A stretch of 64,000 nt of DNA. Source: Streptomyces decoyicus. GTDB lineage: Bacteria > Actinomycetota > Actinomycetes > Streptomycetales > Streptomycetaceae. The notes under the pieces were generated by a model that ran no database searches, had not been told where the DNA came from, and saw only the letters and a program-made list of their open reading frames with translations. Shown here piece after piece: positions 24,386 through 33,216 of this stretch. The position numbers were made by a program, and so were the translations under genes. Numbering within the stretch: the stretch's first letter is position 1; each line of letters starts with the position of its first letter. Location: positions 248,001 through 312,000 of the forward strand of contig NZ_CP082301.1 in the NCBI RefSeq assembly GCF_019880305.1, written 5' to 3'.

Positions 24386-24754
24386 ATGCCACCGAAGTTG
24401 AAGCTGACGGCGATCACACTCGACTGCCCCGATCCCCAGGCACTGGCCGCCTTCTACCGGGAGGCCACCGGACATGCACTCGCCCCGGGATCCAACGGTG
24501 ACTTCGCTGCACTCGTCCGCGAGGACGGGCTCGTCATCGGCTTCCAGCGGGTGGACGACTACCAGGCTCCGCGCTGGCCCGACCAGGCCGCACCACAACA
24601 ATTCCACCTCGACTTCGCGGTCGATGACCTCGACGAGGCCGAGGCCCTGCTGTTGAAGTGGGGCGCGGTCAAGCCGGAGCACCAACCGGGCGGGGACAGG
24701 TGGAGGGTCTTCACCGACCCGGCCGGGCACCCCTTCTGCCTGACCAGAGGCTGA
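24386..24754 (+). CDS. VOC superfamily (glyoxalase/dioxygenase-fold) protein
   Basis: A 122-residue single-domain VOC protein: ITLDCPDPQALAAFYREATG at the start of the fold, FQRVDDY, HLDFAVDDLDEAEALLLKWGA and WRVFTDPAGHPFCL at the end, as in the many glyoxalase_6-type proteins of streptomycetes. It may bind a divalent metal and act as an isomerase, lyase or antibiotic-binding protein; the substrate is not evident. The ATG at 24386 has GGAG five nt upstream. Convergent with the ABC permease gene. Confidence 0.83.
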   Translation: MPPKLKLTAITLDCPDPQALAAFYREATGHALAPGSNGDFAALVREDGLVIGFQRVDDYQAPRWPDQAAPQQFHLDFAVDDLDEAEALLLKWGAVKPEHQPGGDRWRVFTDPAGHPFCLTRG

Positions 24755-24771
24755 CCTCGAGATCACCGCCG

Positions 24772-27111
24772 CTAGAGCTGGGCGCTGGCCGAATCCGCGA
24801 GCCGGCGCCGCACCGCGCGGGCGGCCGGCAGGGCCGAGGCGATGGCGGCGATCGCCACGGCGACGGCAATGACCAGCAGCAGGATGCCCGTGGCGGGACG
24901 CTGGGCGATGCCGGTCCCCCAGCCGCTGGTGCGGCCCTGGAGGTTGATGAGCCACTCGGAGGCGAGCAGGCCCAGCGCCGTGCCGGCCAGCGCGGCGGCG
25001 AGCGTGACGAAGGCTGTGGCCGAGACGATGACCGCGGTGATCTGGCGAGGAGTGAGACCGACGGCCTTGAGGGCGAGCAGGTCACGACTGCGGTCGCGGA
25101 CGGCGGCACCGACCGTCGTCGCCAGTTCCGCCAGCCCGATCAGGATCAGCACCCCGATCAGGCCGATGCTGACGGCACGGACCGCCGACAGCTGGTCTGC
25201 GGGGTTGGGGACCTCGCGCACTTCGAGGCGGCCGGCGGACGCCTCGGTCAGGGCGTCGCGTACGGCACCGGGATCGGCATCGTGGTTCAGGACCAGGTTG
25301 TAGAAGTCCGGGCGGGGCGGGTGCGGGCCGGAGGGGGTGGCGTCGGCGGTGTCGCCGTCGAGCAGGGTGTCCAGGCTGGTGGAGATGACCCGGCCGGCGT
25401 CGGCGGTCTCGATGTTGCGGCCGACGATGTGGAGGACGTAAGGCCGGCCGGAGACGGTCATCCGGACCCAGTCGCCGACGTGTGCGTCGAGGAGTTCCAG
25501 CAGGCCCTGTCCGGCGACCGCTTCATCGGGGCCGTGGGCGGCGCGGCCTTCCACGACGGCGAAGGGGTACGGCTTGGCGTCCGTACCGAGCCCGCGCAGG
25601 GTAATCGTCCCGGTTTGGCCCGGTACGAGTGCCTGTTCCTCGGCGCCGGGGTAGGCCTTCATCCGTGGCCCCGCGGTCAGGAGCTGGCGTAGCTCCCGGT
25701 CGTCGAGGGTGTCGGAGCGTGCGGTGAGAGCCGCGGGCAGGCCGACGTTCCCGGGGTGGGAGGTGAAGCGGTCCAGGGTGGTCCAGGTGCCCAGCGCGAT
25801 GGTGATCAGCAGCAGCGGGACGGCCAGCCGTGCCACCGCCGCCGAGGAGCGCAGCGGGCGGTGGAAGGCACCGCGCCAGCCGAGGACCAGGGCCGGTGGG
25901 ATCCGCAGGCCGAGAGCCCGCCGGGTGAGGCCGGACGTCCGGCTGCCGGTGACGGTGGCGGCACGGGCGACGGGCACCGGCGGTACCCGCCCGGCACGCC
26001 AGGCCGCCAGACAGGTCGCCGAACCGATGAAGACCACCACACCACCGGAGATCACCAAGGGCAGCCAGGCGTGCTCGGGAAGCCGGTGCCACAGGGCCAT
26101 CGCCTCGCCGATCCGGCCGGGGACCAGAGTGCCGAGCCCCTGGGTGAGCAGTGCTCCGAGGGCGACGCCCAGCAGCGCCAGGCCGAGGTGGAGCGCGAGG
26201 AACATCCGGACCACCTGGCCCGGCGTGAACCCGATGGCCTTGAGGACCGAGATGTCCCGCAGATGTCCGCGGATCCGGGTACTGATGGCGCCGCCCACGG
26301 CCAGGGCGGCGGCGAGCAGCGCACCGAGTCCGAAGAGGCCGAGCAGCCGTCCGAGGAGTTGGTTGTCCCCCTCGGCTTCGGCCTTGGCCTGCCGCCAGGT
26401 GGAGACATCGGTGATCTGATCGGCGCCGAGCCGGGTGACCGCCCGCTGGACGACGTAGTCGGTGTCCGCGGGGTCGGTGAGCTGGAGGCCTATGGTGCGG
26501 CCGCGCTGGTCGCGGCCCGCGTCGGAGGCGGCGAGGGTTTCGGGGAGCACCCAGCCGACTCCCGGCGACTCGCCCGCGCGGAAGGCGACCTCGGCGGTGT
26601 CCGCGACACCCACCACTCGCAGATGTGCTGCGATACCGCTCAGCACGAGGGTGTCGCCCGGCTTTGCCCACATCGCGCGGGCGACCGAGCTGTCCAGCAC
26701 GATGCCCTTGGTGGCGCCCGCGTCGGTGCCCGCGTCGAGCCAGCGGCCCGCCACGATCTGGGGCGACGCGGTGGCGGGGCGCCGTGCCGCACCGCGCAGC
26801 TCCACCGTCGCCTTGGCGCCGCCGGGCTGGAGGCTCGCGGTGGTGCGGACCGTACGGAACGGGCCTGAGGTGGCTCGTACCTCGTCCAGTTCGGCGAGCG
26901 ACCCGGTGGCGGTGCCGGCTTGGGTGTGGATCCATACGTGGGCGCCGGAGGACTGGGTGAAGACCCGTTGCCACGGGTCGGTCGCATAGGCGAACAGCGC
27001 GGTGGCCAGCAACAGCGAGATGGTGATCCCGGCGGTCGCCAGCACGATGAGGACCGCGGCCGGTCGGTGTGCTCTCAGGTGCGCCTGTGTCCAGCGTGCC
27101 GCTGCTCGCAC
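24772..27111 (-). CDS. ABC transporter permease, FtsX/MacB type with two FtsX domains
   Basis: A 779-residue membrane protein with a membrane helix at residues 17-40, a large extracytoplasmic domain, FtsX bundle one (LGRLLGLFGLGALLAAALAV, then ISVLKAIGFTPGQVV), a central helix group, a second extracytoplasmic domain and FtsX bundle two (DLLALKAVGLTPRQITAVI). GTG start at 27111 lies 3 nt after the stop of the ATPase gene. The pair forms an FtsX-type ABC system of the kind that exports or mechanically transmits signals rather than importing; in actinobacteria such pairs often confer tolerance to peptides or drugs. Controlled with its ATPase by the adjacent PadR regulator. Confidence 0.9.
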   Translation of the reverse strand: MRAAARWTQAHLRAHRPAAVLIVLATAGITISLLLATALFAYATDPWQRVFTQSSGAHVWIHTQAGTATGSLAELDEVRATSGPFRTVRTTASLQPGGAKATVELRGAARRPATASPQIVAGRWLDAGTDAGATKGIVLDSSVARAMWAKPGDTLVLSGIAAHLRVVGVADTAEVAFRAGESPGVGWVLPETLAASDAGRDQRGRTIGLQLTDPADTDYVVQRAVTRLGADQITDVSTWRQAKAEAEGDNQLLGRLLGLFGLGALLAAALAVGGAISTRIRGHLRDISVLKAIGFTPGQVVRMFLALHLGLALLGVALGALLTQGLGTLVPGRIGEAMALWHRLPEHAWLPLVISGGVVVFIGSATCLAAWRAGRVPPVPVARAATVTGSRTSGLTRRALGLRIPPALVLGWRGAFHRPLRSSAAVARLAVPLLLITIALGTWTTLDRFTSHPGNVGLPAALTARSDTLDDRELRQLLTAGPRMKAYPGAEEQALVPGQTGTITLRGLGTDAKPYPFAVVEGRAAHGPDEAVAGQGLLELLDAHVGDWVRMTVSGRPYVLHIVGRNIETADAGRVISTSLDTLLDGDTADATPSGPHPPRPDFYNLVLNHDADPGAVRDALTEASAGRLEVREVPNPADQLSAVRAVSIGLIGVLILIGLAELATTVGAAVRDRSRDLLALKAVGLTPRQITAVIVSATAFVTLAAALAGTALGLLASEWLINLQGRTSGWGTGIAQRPATGILLLVIAVAVAIAAIASALPAARAVRRRLADSASAQL

Positions 27112-27114
27112 GGG

Positions 27115-27876
27115 TCAGCCCTTGAGCTTGAGTACGTCGGCCACACCGGCCGCGGGCCGGTTCCGGCTGCCGCCGAGGTGAGCGTCGTCGGCCACCTGGC
27201 CGTCGTAGAAGCTGATCACCCGGTCCGCGGCGCTGGCCATTCTGGCGTCATGGGTGACCAACAAGATCGTCTGACCGCGCTGGTGGAAGCGGGCGAGCAG
27301 CCGCAGTACCTCCCTGGTGCCCTTGCTGTCGAGGCTGCCGGCGGGTTCGTCGGCGAGCAGCAGGCTGGGGGTGTTGACCAGGGCGCGGGCCAGCGCGACG
27401 CGCTGCTGTTCGCCACCGGACAGCTCGCCCGGGGTGCAGTTCTCCTTGCCCGTCAGGCCCAGTTCGTCGAGCAGTTCCGCCCGGTCGGTGCGGGCCTGCC
27501 GGGGGGACCTGCCGGCCAGTAGTGCGGGGAGTTCGACGTTGTCGGCGACGCTGAGGTTCGAGACCAGGTTGAAGAACTGGAAGACGATGCCGATGTGGTG
27601 GCGGCGCAGCTCCGCCCAGCGTGCCTCGCTGTAGCCGTCGACCTGGCGGCCGTCGAGCCAGAGCGCACCGCTGTCGGGCCGGTCGAGGCCGCCGAGGAGG
27701 TGCAGCAGCGTGGATTTGCCGGCTCCCGAGGGCCCGGTGACGGCGACGAACTCACCGCGTTCGATGGAGAGGTCGACGCCCCGCACCGCGGGCACGGGGG
27801 CGGCACCTTCCGGCCGGTGGGTCTTGACCAGGCCGGCTGCCCGGACTATCGGGCCGGACGGCTCGTCCCGGTTCAT
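27115..27876 (-). CDS. ABC transporter ATP-binding protein (MacB/LolD type)
   Basis: A 253-residue ATPase with Walker A GPSGAGKST, Q-loop FQFFNLVSNLS, signature LSGGEQQRVALARAL, Walker B LLLADEP and H-loop VTHD. The FxFFNLxxxLT region is typical of partners of FtsX-like permeases. Its ATG (27876) overlaps the stop of the PadR gene and it is followed by the permease gene after 3 nt, so PadR, ATPase and permease form one operon. Confidence 0.92.
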   Translation of the reverse strand: MNRDEPSGPIVRAAGLVKTHRPEGAAPVPAVRGVDLSIERGEFVAVTGPSGAGKSTLLHLLGGLDRPDSGALWLDGRQVDGYSEARWAELRRHHIGIVFQFFNLVSNLSVADNVELPALLAGRSPRQARTDRAELLDELGLTGKENCTPGELSGGEQQRVALARALVNTPSLLLADEPAGSLDSKGTREVLRLLARFHQRGQTILLVTHDARMASAADRVISFYDGQVADDAHLGGSRNRPAAGVADVLKLKG

Positions 27877-28379
27877 TCCAATTCCTCCTGACAGCGCTCC
27901 AGCCAGTCGAGATCCGCCTGCAGATGCAGCATCGCGCCCTCTATCAGCAGCTGTGCCACCCGGTTGTCCCGGTCCTCGCCCGCCGCGAGTTTCGACAGGT
28001 CACGCATGGTGTTGAGGTAGTGGCGGCGCTGCTTGTTGATCAGGGCGATCTGGTCTGCGGTCCCGGTGTGGGGGGCCAGGGCGAGCTTCATGAAGAATTC
28101 GTCCCGTACCCGTGGTTCGGCGGTGGATTCCTCGAACCAGGCGTCCACCGTCTCGCGTCCCGCCTCGGTGATCCGGTAGATGCGCTTGTTCGGGCGGTCC
28201 GACTGCTCGACGTCCTCCCCCGCGATCAGGCCCGCCTTCTCCAGCCTGCCCAGGGTGACGTAGATCTGGCCGACGTTCGGCTGAGGGTATGCCGCGCCCA
28301 GGAGGTTCTCAAGGGCCTGTTTGAGTTCGTAGCCGTGTGCGGGGCCGCTGACCAACAGCGCCAGGAGTGGCAGCCGCAC
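27873..28379 (-). CDS. PadR-family transcriptional regulator
   Basis: A 168-residue regulator. The N-terminal winged helix reads LLALLVSGPAHGYELKQAL, QIYVTLGRLEKAGLIAGE and RIYRITEAGRETVDAWF, and the C-terminal helices form the PadR dimerisation domain. PadR repressors beside ABC pump genes usually respond to the pump's substrate. GTG start 28379 has GGGAGAGGGAGAG upstream. It is first in the operon, so autoregulation is likely. The 172-bp spacer to the divergent sugar-binding gene includes an AT-richer part near 28465-28500 that is the obvious promoter and operator region, but no clean PadR dyad could be fixed by eye. Confidence 0.9.
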   Translation of the reverse strand: MRLPLLALLVSGPAHGYELKQALENLLGAAYPQPNVGQIYVTLGRLEKAGLIAGEDVEQSDRPNKRIYRITEAGRETVDAWFEESTAEPRVRDEFFMKLALAPHTGTADQIALINKQRRHYLNTMRDLSKLAAGEDRDNRVAQLLIEGAMLHLQADLDWLERCQEELE

Positions 28380-28551
28380 GCTCTCCCTCTCCCTCCCCGC
28401 CCTAGTTGACCGTCATCTGGACTCATCCGACTGTGAGCCGGGTCGCCGTCGCATCTTCCTGCAGCATCTAGTATCCCGCATGGCTAACAGGTATACATGG
28501 GGCGGGCTGTCGGTCCAGTGTCCCGTCGACGCCTGGTAAGAGGAGGAGCCC

Positions 28552-29823
28552 ATGCGGTGGAAGCGTGCCGCGGGAAGGGCTCTGCTGGTCTGCTCCTTGC
28601 TGTTCGCGGGCCAGGCCGGTGCGCGGGCCGGAGAGCCGGCCGGCGGTCCGGACGGACGGGGCCCGATCACCCTGGTGACGGGCGGCGACCTCACGGGCTA
28701 TCTGCGGGGTGTCCTCGACGGCTGGAACGAGAGGCACCCACGCGAGAAGGTAACGCTGGTCGAGCTGCCGGACGCGGCCGACGAGGTACGCGCCCAGATG
28801 GTCACGGAGCTACGCTCCCGCAGCGACCGCTTCGACGTGCTGAACATCGACGTGGCATGGACATCGGAGTTCGCAGCCGCGGGCTGGATCAAGCCCGTGA
28901 ACGGTGCGCAGTTCCCGCTGAAGCACTTCCTTCCTCCCGTCGTGGACACCGCCACCTTCCGGGGGCGGCTCTACGCGGTCCCGTACGTCACCAACGCCGG
29001 GCTGCTCTACTACCGCAAGGACGTGCTCGCCCGTGAAGGTGCGCGGCCGCCTCGCACCTGGGCCGAGCTGGAGCGGCTGGCGAAGACGGTCGCGCCCAAG
29101 TACGGGATGGACGGTTACGCGGGCCAGTTCCTGCCGTACGAGGGGCTGACCGCCAATGTCGGCGAGGCCGTTCAGTCGGCGGGCGGCTCGGTGCTCGCGG
29201 GCGAGGGTGCGCGTGTGACGGTGGACTCCCCCGCGGCCCGTCGTGGCCTGTCCTTTCTGCTCGACGGGGTGCGCGAGGGCTGGATCCCGCCGCGGGCGCT
29301 GACATACAAGGAAGAGGAGTCCCGCAAGGCCTTCCAGGACGGCCGGCTGCTGTTCCTGCGGAACTGGCCGTATGCCTACGCGCTGGCCAACGCCCGGTCG
29401 TCGAAGGTGGCGGGAAAGTTCGGCGCGGTGCCGCTGCCGGGTCCTGACGGGCCGGGCTCCAGCGCGCTGGGCGGGTCCAATCTTGCGGTCAACGCGCAGT
29501 CGCGACACCAGAAGACGGCCACCGAGCTGATCTCCTATCTGACGACCGAGTCGGTACAGCGCCGGGTGCTCACCGAGGGCGCGCTGCCACCGGTGTGGGC
29601 CGACCTGTACTCGGATCCGGAACTGGTGCGTCGCTTCCCGTACCTGCCGACGCTCAAGCGGGGCGTCCTGGCGGCCAAGCCGCGCCTCAAGAGCCCGCAT
29701 TACGACCAGGTGAGCCTGGCGGTTCAGGCCGTCATGCATGACGCGCTGCTCCATCGCCGGAGCACGGATGCCACCGTCGCGCGGCTGACGAGAGAGTTGC
29801 GGGCCATCGTCGGCCGCGGCTGA
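28552..29823 (+). CDS. Extracellular solute-binding protein, sugar type, without lipobox
   Basis: A 423-residue SBP_bac_1 protein: signal peptide (RALLVCSLLFAGQAGARA), then LVTGGDLTGYLRGVLDGWNE, RFDVLNIDVAWTSEFAAAGW, YAVPYVTNAGLLYYRKDVL and the C-terminal lobe. It resembles the trehalose/maltose-binding branch. Two oddities: the signal lacks a clear lipobox cysteine, and no permease genes adjoin, the nearest being the agl-type set starting 177 bp downstream with its own binding protein. It may be released, act as a sensor ligand, or feed permeases encoded elsewhere. The ATG at 28552 follows AGGAGGAG. Confidence 0.85.
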   Translation: MRWKRAAGRALLVCSLLFAGQAGARAGEPAGGPDGRGPITLVTGGDLTGYLRGVLDGWNERHPREKVTLVELPDAADEVRAQMVTELRSRSDRFDVLNIDVAWTSEFAAAGWIKPVNGAQFPLKHFLPPVVDTATFRGRLYAVPYVTNAGLLYYRKDVLAREGARPPRTWAELERLAKTVAPKYGMDGYAGQFLPYEGLTANVGEAVQSAGGSVLAGEGARVTVDSPAARRGLSFLLDGVREGWIPPRALTYKEEESRKAFQDGRLLFLRNWPYAYALANARSSKVAGKFGAVPLPGPDGPGSSALGGSNLAVNAQSRHQKTATELISYLTTESVQRRVLTEGALPPVWADLYSDPELVRRFPYLPTLKRGVLAAKPRLKSPHYDQVSLAVQAVMHDALLHRRSTDATVARLTRELRAIVGRG

Positions 29824-29935
29824 ACCCTCACGGCCTTCAGCAGTCCCACCACCCCTGCCCTAGTTACTTGTTAGGTACAGGCTGGCCTCCCAATCTCCCA
29901 TAAATCCGGGCATCTCGCAGCGACTTTTGACCATT

Positions 29936-29953
29936 TCGTTGACACTCAAACGA
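29936..29953 (+). promoter_or_regulatory. Promoter/operator candidate of the agl-type operon
   Basis: TTGACA (29939-29944) and TAACAT (29964-29969) form -35/-10-like hexamers, 19 bp apart. An imperfect dyad, TCGTTGA-N-TCAAACGA (29936-29953), overlaps the -35 box, and an ATGCATGCAT tract (29968-29977) lies at the -10. A LacI-type repressor, usual for agl operons, could bind here; no such gene is in the window. Confidence 0.4.
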
Positions 29954-30000
29954 CACGCCTACTTAACATGCATGCATAACAGCGATCGCAGCCGCACGGC

Positions 30001-31812
30001 ATGCCCCATGCAAGAACGGGATCACGGCAGATGCTCATAGCCACGGCAGGGAACGGCTCCTCCGCCGACTCCACGCCCTCCCCCTCCCCCGCGCTCTCAC
30101 CGGCCGCCACCGGGACCCCGTCCCAGGACACGACACAGCGCTGGTGGCGCGACGCGGTGATCTACCAGGTCTACGTCCGCAGCTTCCTCGACAGCACCGG
30201 CGACGGCATCGGCGATCTGGCCGGCGTCCGCACCGGGTTGCCCTACCTCAAGAAGCTCGGGGTGGACGGCATCTGGCTCAGCCCCTTCTACCCCTCCCCC
30301 CAGCACGACCACGGCTACGACGTCGCGGACTACCGAGACGTGGACCCCGTATACGGCGACCTCGCCGAGTTCGACCTCCTGGTGGCCGACGCCCACCGGC
30401 TGGGTCTGAAGGTGCTCCTGGACATCGTCCCCAACCACTGCTCCAGCGAGCACCCGTGGTTCCGGGCCGCGCTGGCGGACGTTCCGGGCAGCCCGGCACG
30501 GTCGCTGTTCCACTTCGCCGACGGGCGCGGGGAGTCCGGTGAGCTGCCGCCCAACAACTGGCGGGCGATGTTCGGCGGGCCCGCCTGGTCCCGGATCAAG
30601 GAGGCGGACGGCGCGGAGGGCCAGTGGTACCTCCACATGTTCACGCCCGAGCAGCCCGACCTGAACTGGCGCAACCCCGCCGTGGCCGCCGACTTCGACC
30701 AGGTGCTGCGCTTCTGGCTGGACCGCGGTGTCGACGGCTTCCGCATCGACGTGGCCGCCGGGCTGTTCAAACACCCCGAGCTCCCCGACTCCCCCGACCC
30801 GGCGGCCGACGAGCGGACCCGCGACTCGGTCAATCCGCTGGCCTGGAACCAGCCCGAGGTACACCAGGTGTGGCGCGACTGGCGTGCACTGTGCGAGGAG
30901 TACACGGCCCGCGACGGCCATGACCGGCTGCTGGTCGGCGAGGTCTCCGTACGGACGCCGAGCGAACAGGCCGCGTACGTCCGCTCGGACGAGCTGCACC
31001 AGGCGTTCTTCTTCCACCTGCTGACCGCGCTCTGGGACGTCGACACCTTCCGCCGGGTCATCTCCGAGGCGCTGACCGACATCGCGGGCACCGGCTCCAC
31101 GGTCACCTGGGTGCTCAACAACCACGACCAGGTCCGCACCGTCACCCGGTACGCGACCGAACCCGGCGGCAGGGCCGGGAGCACCGCCCCGGAGTCAGCC
31201 CCAGCGGCAGCCGGGGAAGAGTCCGAGGGAGGTCTGGGCCCGGCACGCGCCCGCGCGGCCGCCCTGCTGATGCTGGCGCTGCCCGGCGCCGCGTACATCT
31301 ACCAGGGCGAGGAACTGGGCCTGCCGGAGGTCGTCGACCTACCCGACGAGGTCCTCACCGACCCGATCTACCACCGTACGGGCAGCCGGGAGCACATCCG
31401 CGACGGCTGCCGGGTGCCACTGCCCTGGTCCGGGCACGCCTCCCCGTTCGGCTTCACCTCCGGTACCGACGCGGCGCGGCCCTGGCTGCCGCAGCCGGCG
31501 TGGTTCGCCGAACACGCCACGGACCGGGCGCTGGCCGACACCCGGTCGTTCTGGCACCTGTACCGCGAAGGGCTGGCGCTGCGCCGCAGTCTTCCGCAGC
31601 TCGGCGAAGGCACCCTGCGCTGGCTGGAGTCCCCGCCCCAGGTGCTGGCGTTCGTCCGTGGCGACGGTCTGGTCTGCGCCATCAACTTCGGCACCGAACC
31701 GGTGCCGGCCCCCGTACCCGGCACCCCGCTGCTGGCGAGCGGTGACTGCCCCGCAGGAACGCTCCCGGGCTCCACAGCCGCCTGGTGGATGCACGCTCCC
31801 GCCCCCCGATAG
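30001..31812 (+). CDS. GH13 alpha-glucosidase (oligo-1,6-glucosidase-like, AglA type)
   Basis: A 603-residue glycoside hydrolase of family 13. RWWRDAVIYQVYVRSF opens the barrel; conserved regions include DIVPNHCS, GVDGFRIDVAAGL (nucleophile Asp), LLVGEVSV (acid/base Glu) and VLNNHDQVRT (transition-state Asp). It hydrolyses alpha-glucosidic bonds in short oligosaccharides, presumably those imported by the adjacent transporter. No signal peptide, so cytosolic. A low-complexity Ala/Glu/Pro stretch of about 25 residues is inserted before the GLGPARARAAALLML helix. Start uncertain: ATG 30001 or 30031, neither with a good ribosome-binding site. First gene of a glucosidase, binding protein, permease, permease operon. 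Confidence 0.9.
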   Translation: MPHARTGSRQMLIATAGNGSSADSTPSPSPALSPAATGTPSQDTTQRWWRDAVIYQVYVRSFLDSTGDGIGDLAGVRTGLPYLKKLGVDGIWLSPFYPSPQHDHGYDVADYRDVDPVYGDLAEFDLLVADAHRLGLKVLLDIVPNHCSSEHPWFRAALADVPGSPARSLFHFADGRGESGELPPNNWRAMFGGPAWSRIKEADGAEGQWYLHMFTPEQPDLNWRNPAVAADFDQVLRFWLDRGVDGFRIDVAAGLFKHPELPDSPDPAADERTRDSVNPLAWNQPEVHQVWRDWRALCEEYTARDGHDRLLVGEVSVRTPSEQAAYVRSDELHQAFFFHLLTALWDVDTFRRVISEALTDIAGTGSTVTWVLNNHDQVRTVTRYATEPGGRAGSTAPESAPAAAGEESEGGLGPARARAAALLMLALPGAAYIYQGEELGLPEVVDLPDEVLTDPIYHRTGSREHIRDGCRVPLPWSGHASPFGFTSGTDAARPWLPQPAWFAEHATDRALADTRSFWHLYREGLALRRSLPQLGEGTLRWLESPPQVLAFVRGDGLVCAINFGTEPVPAPVPGTPLLASGDCPAGTLPGSTAAWWMHAPAPR

Positions 31813-31863
31813 CCCCACCTCTCCACAGCCCCCTCCCCGTCAGTCCTCCGAAGGGAACCCACG

Positions 31864-33198
31864 ATGAGACGACCCGCAGTACGACACACCCGAGCCGCCG
31901 TGTCCGGCGCCGCCGTGCTCGGTCTGGCGCTCTGCGCCACCGCATGCGGCGGCAATGTGTCCGCCGGAGGCAAGAAGCAGGAACTCAACGGCCAGACCGT
32001 GAGCGTGGCAGGCGTCTGGACCGGCGTGGAACAGCAGAATTTCAAGAAGGTCCTGGACGCGTTCTCCGAGAAGACCGGCGCGAAGGTCACCTTCTCCTCC
32101 ACAGGCGACAACGTCTCGACGGTCATCGGCAGCCAGGTCGAAGGCGGCAACGCCCCCGATGTGGTGATGGTCCCCCAGGTCGGTGTGCTCCAGCAGTTCG
32201 CCAAGAAGGGCTGGCTCGCTCCCCTGTCGGCGGAGGTCGGCGCCGAGGCCAAGAAGAACTTCGCGCAGGTGTGGAAGGACTACGGCACGGTCGACAAGAC
32301 CTACTACGGCCTGTACTTCAAGGCCTCGCACAAGTCGACGGTCTGGTACAGCCCGGAAGCGTTCACCCAGGCCGGGGTCACACCCGCGAAGACGTACCAG
32401 GAGCTGCTGACGTCGGGCCGTACGCTGTCCGACTCGGGTGTGCCGGCGTTCTCCGTCGCGGGCGAGGCCGGCTGGCCGCTGACCGACTGGTTCGAAAACA
32501 TCTACCTCTCCCAGGCCGGTCAGGAGAAGTACGACAAGCTCGCCGCCCACAAGATCCCGTGGACGGACCCCAGCGTGGTCAAGGCGCTCACCGCGCTCGG
32601 CAAGCTGTTCAGCGACAAGAACCTGGTGGCGGGCGGCGGTTCGGGCGCACTGCGCACCGACTTCCCCGAGTCCGTCCAGCAGGTCTTCGGTCCGGAACCG
32701 AAGGCCGCCATGGTCTACGAAGGTGACTTCGTCAGCGCGCTGGTCACCGATGAGCTCCACAAGGAGGTCGGCAAGGACGCCAAGTTCTTCCCCTTCCCCG
32801 CGGTCGACGGCGGCAAGGCGCCGGTGGTCAGTGGCGGCGACGCCGCGGTGGTGCTCAAGGCCGGGAAGAACAAGAAGGCCGCGATGGAGCTGGTGAAGTA
32901 CCTGGCCACTCCCGAGGCGTCCGGCGTCTGGGCCAAGGCGGGCGGCTACATCTCGCCCAACAAGAAGGTGCCCGCCGACGCGTACCACGACGAGGTCGCC
33001 CGCAAGGCCGCCAAGTCGCTGACCGACGCCGGGAACTCCGTGCGCTTCGACATGTCCGACCAGGCCCCCGCGGCGTTCGGCGGCACCCAGGGAGCCGGCG
33101 AGTGGAAGCTGCTCCAGGACTTCCTGCGCGACCCCTCGGACCCCAAGGGCACGGCCCACAAGCTCGAGGCCGCCGCGGCCAAGGCATACGGAAAGTAA
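31864..33198 (+). CDS. aglE: Alpha-glucoside ABC transporter binding lipoprotein (AglE-like)
   Basis: A 444-residue SBP_bac_1 lipoprotein: signal with lipobox ATAC (Cys27-28 region, LCATACGG), then VSVAGVWTGVEQQNFKKVL, EGGNAPDVVMVPQVG, a hinge and C-terminal lobe with WFENIYLSQAGQEKY and the KAAMELVKYLATPEASG helix. The family binds alpha-glucosides for import. The ATG at 31864 has GAAGGGA upstream. It sits between the GH13 gene and two permease genes, exactly the arrangement of agl operons in streptomycetes. The ATPase is probably the shared MsiK-type protein encoded elsewhere. Confidence 0.88.
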   Translation: MRRPAVRHTRAAVSGAAVLGLALCATACGGNVSAGGKKQELNGQTVSVAGVWTGVEQQNFKKVLDAFSEKTGAKVTFSSTGDNVSTVIGSQVEGGNAPDVVMVPQVGVLQQFAKKGWLAPLSAEVGAEAKKNFAQVWKDYGTVDKTYYGLYFKASHKSTVWYSPEAFTQAGVTPAKTYQELLTSGRTLSDSGVPAFSVAGEAGWPLTDWFENIYLSQAGQEKYDKLAAHKIPWTDPSVVKALTALGKLFSDKNLVAGGGSGALRTDFPESVQQVFGPEPKAAMVYEGDFVSALVTDELHKEVGKDAKFFPFPAVDGGKAPVVSGGDAAVVLKAGKNKKAAMELVKYLATPEASGVWAKAGGYISPNKKVPADAYHDEVARKAAKSLTDAGNSVRFDMSDQAPAAFGGTQGAGEWKLLQDFLRDPSDPKGTAHKLEAAAAKAYGK

Positions 33199-33216
33199 GG
33201 ACCAAGGGCCCGATCC

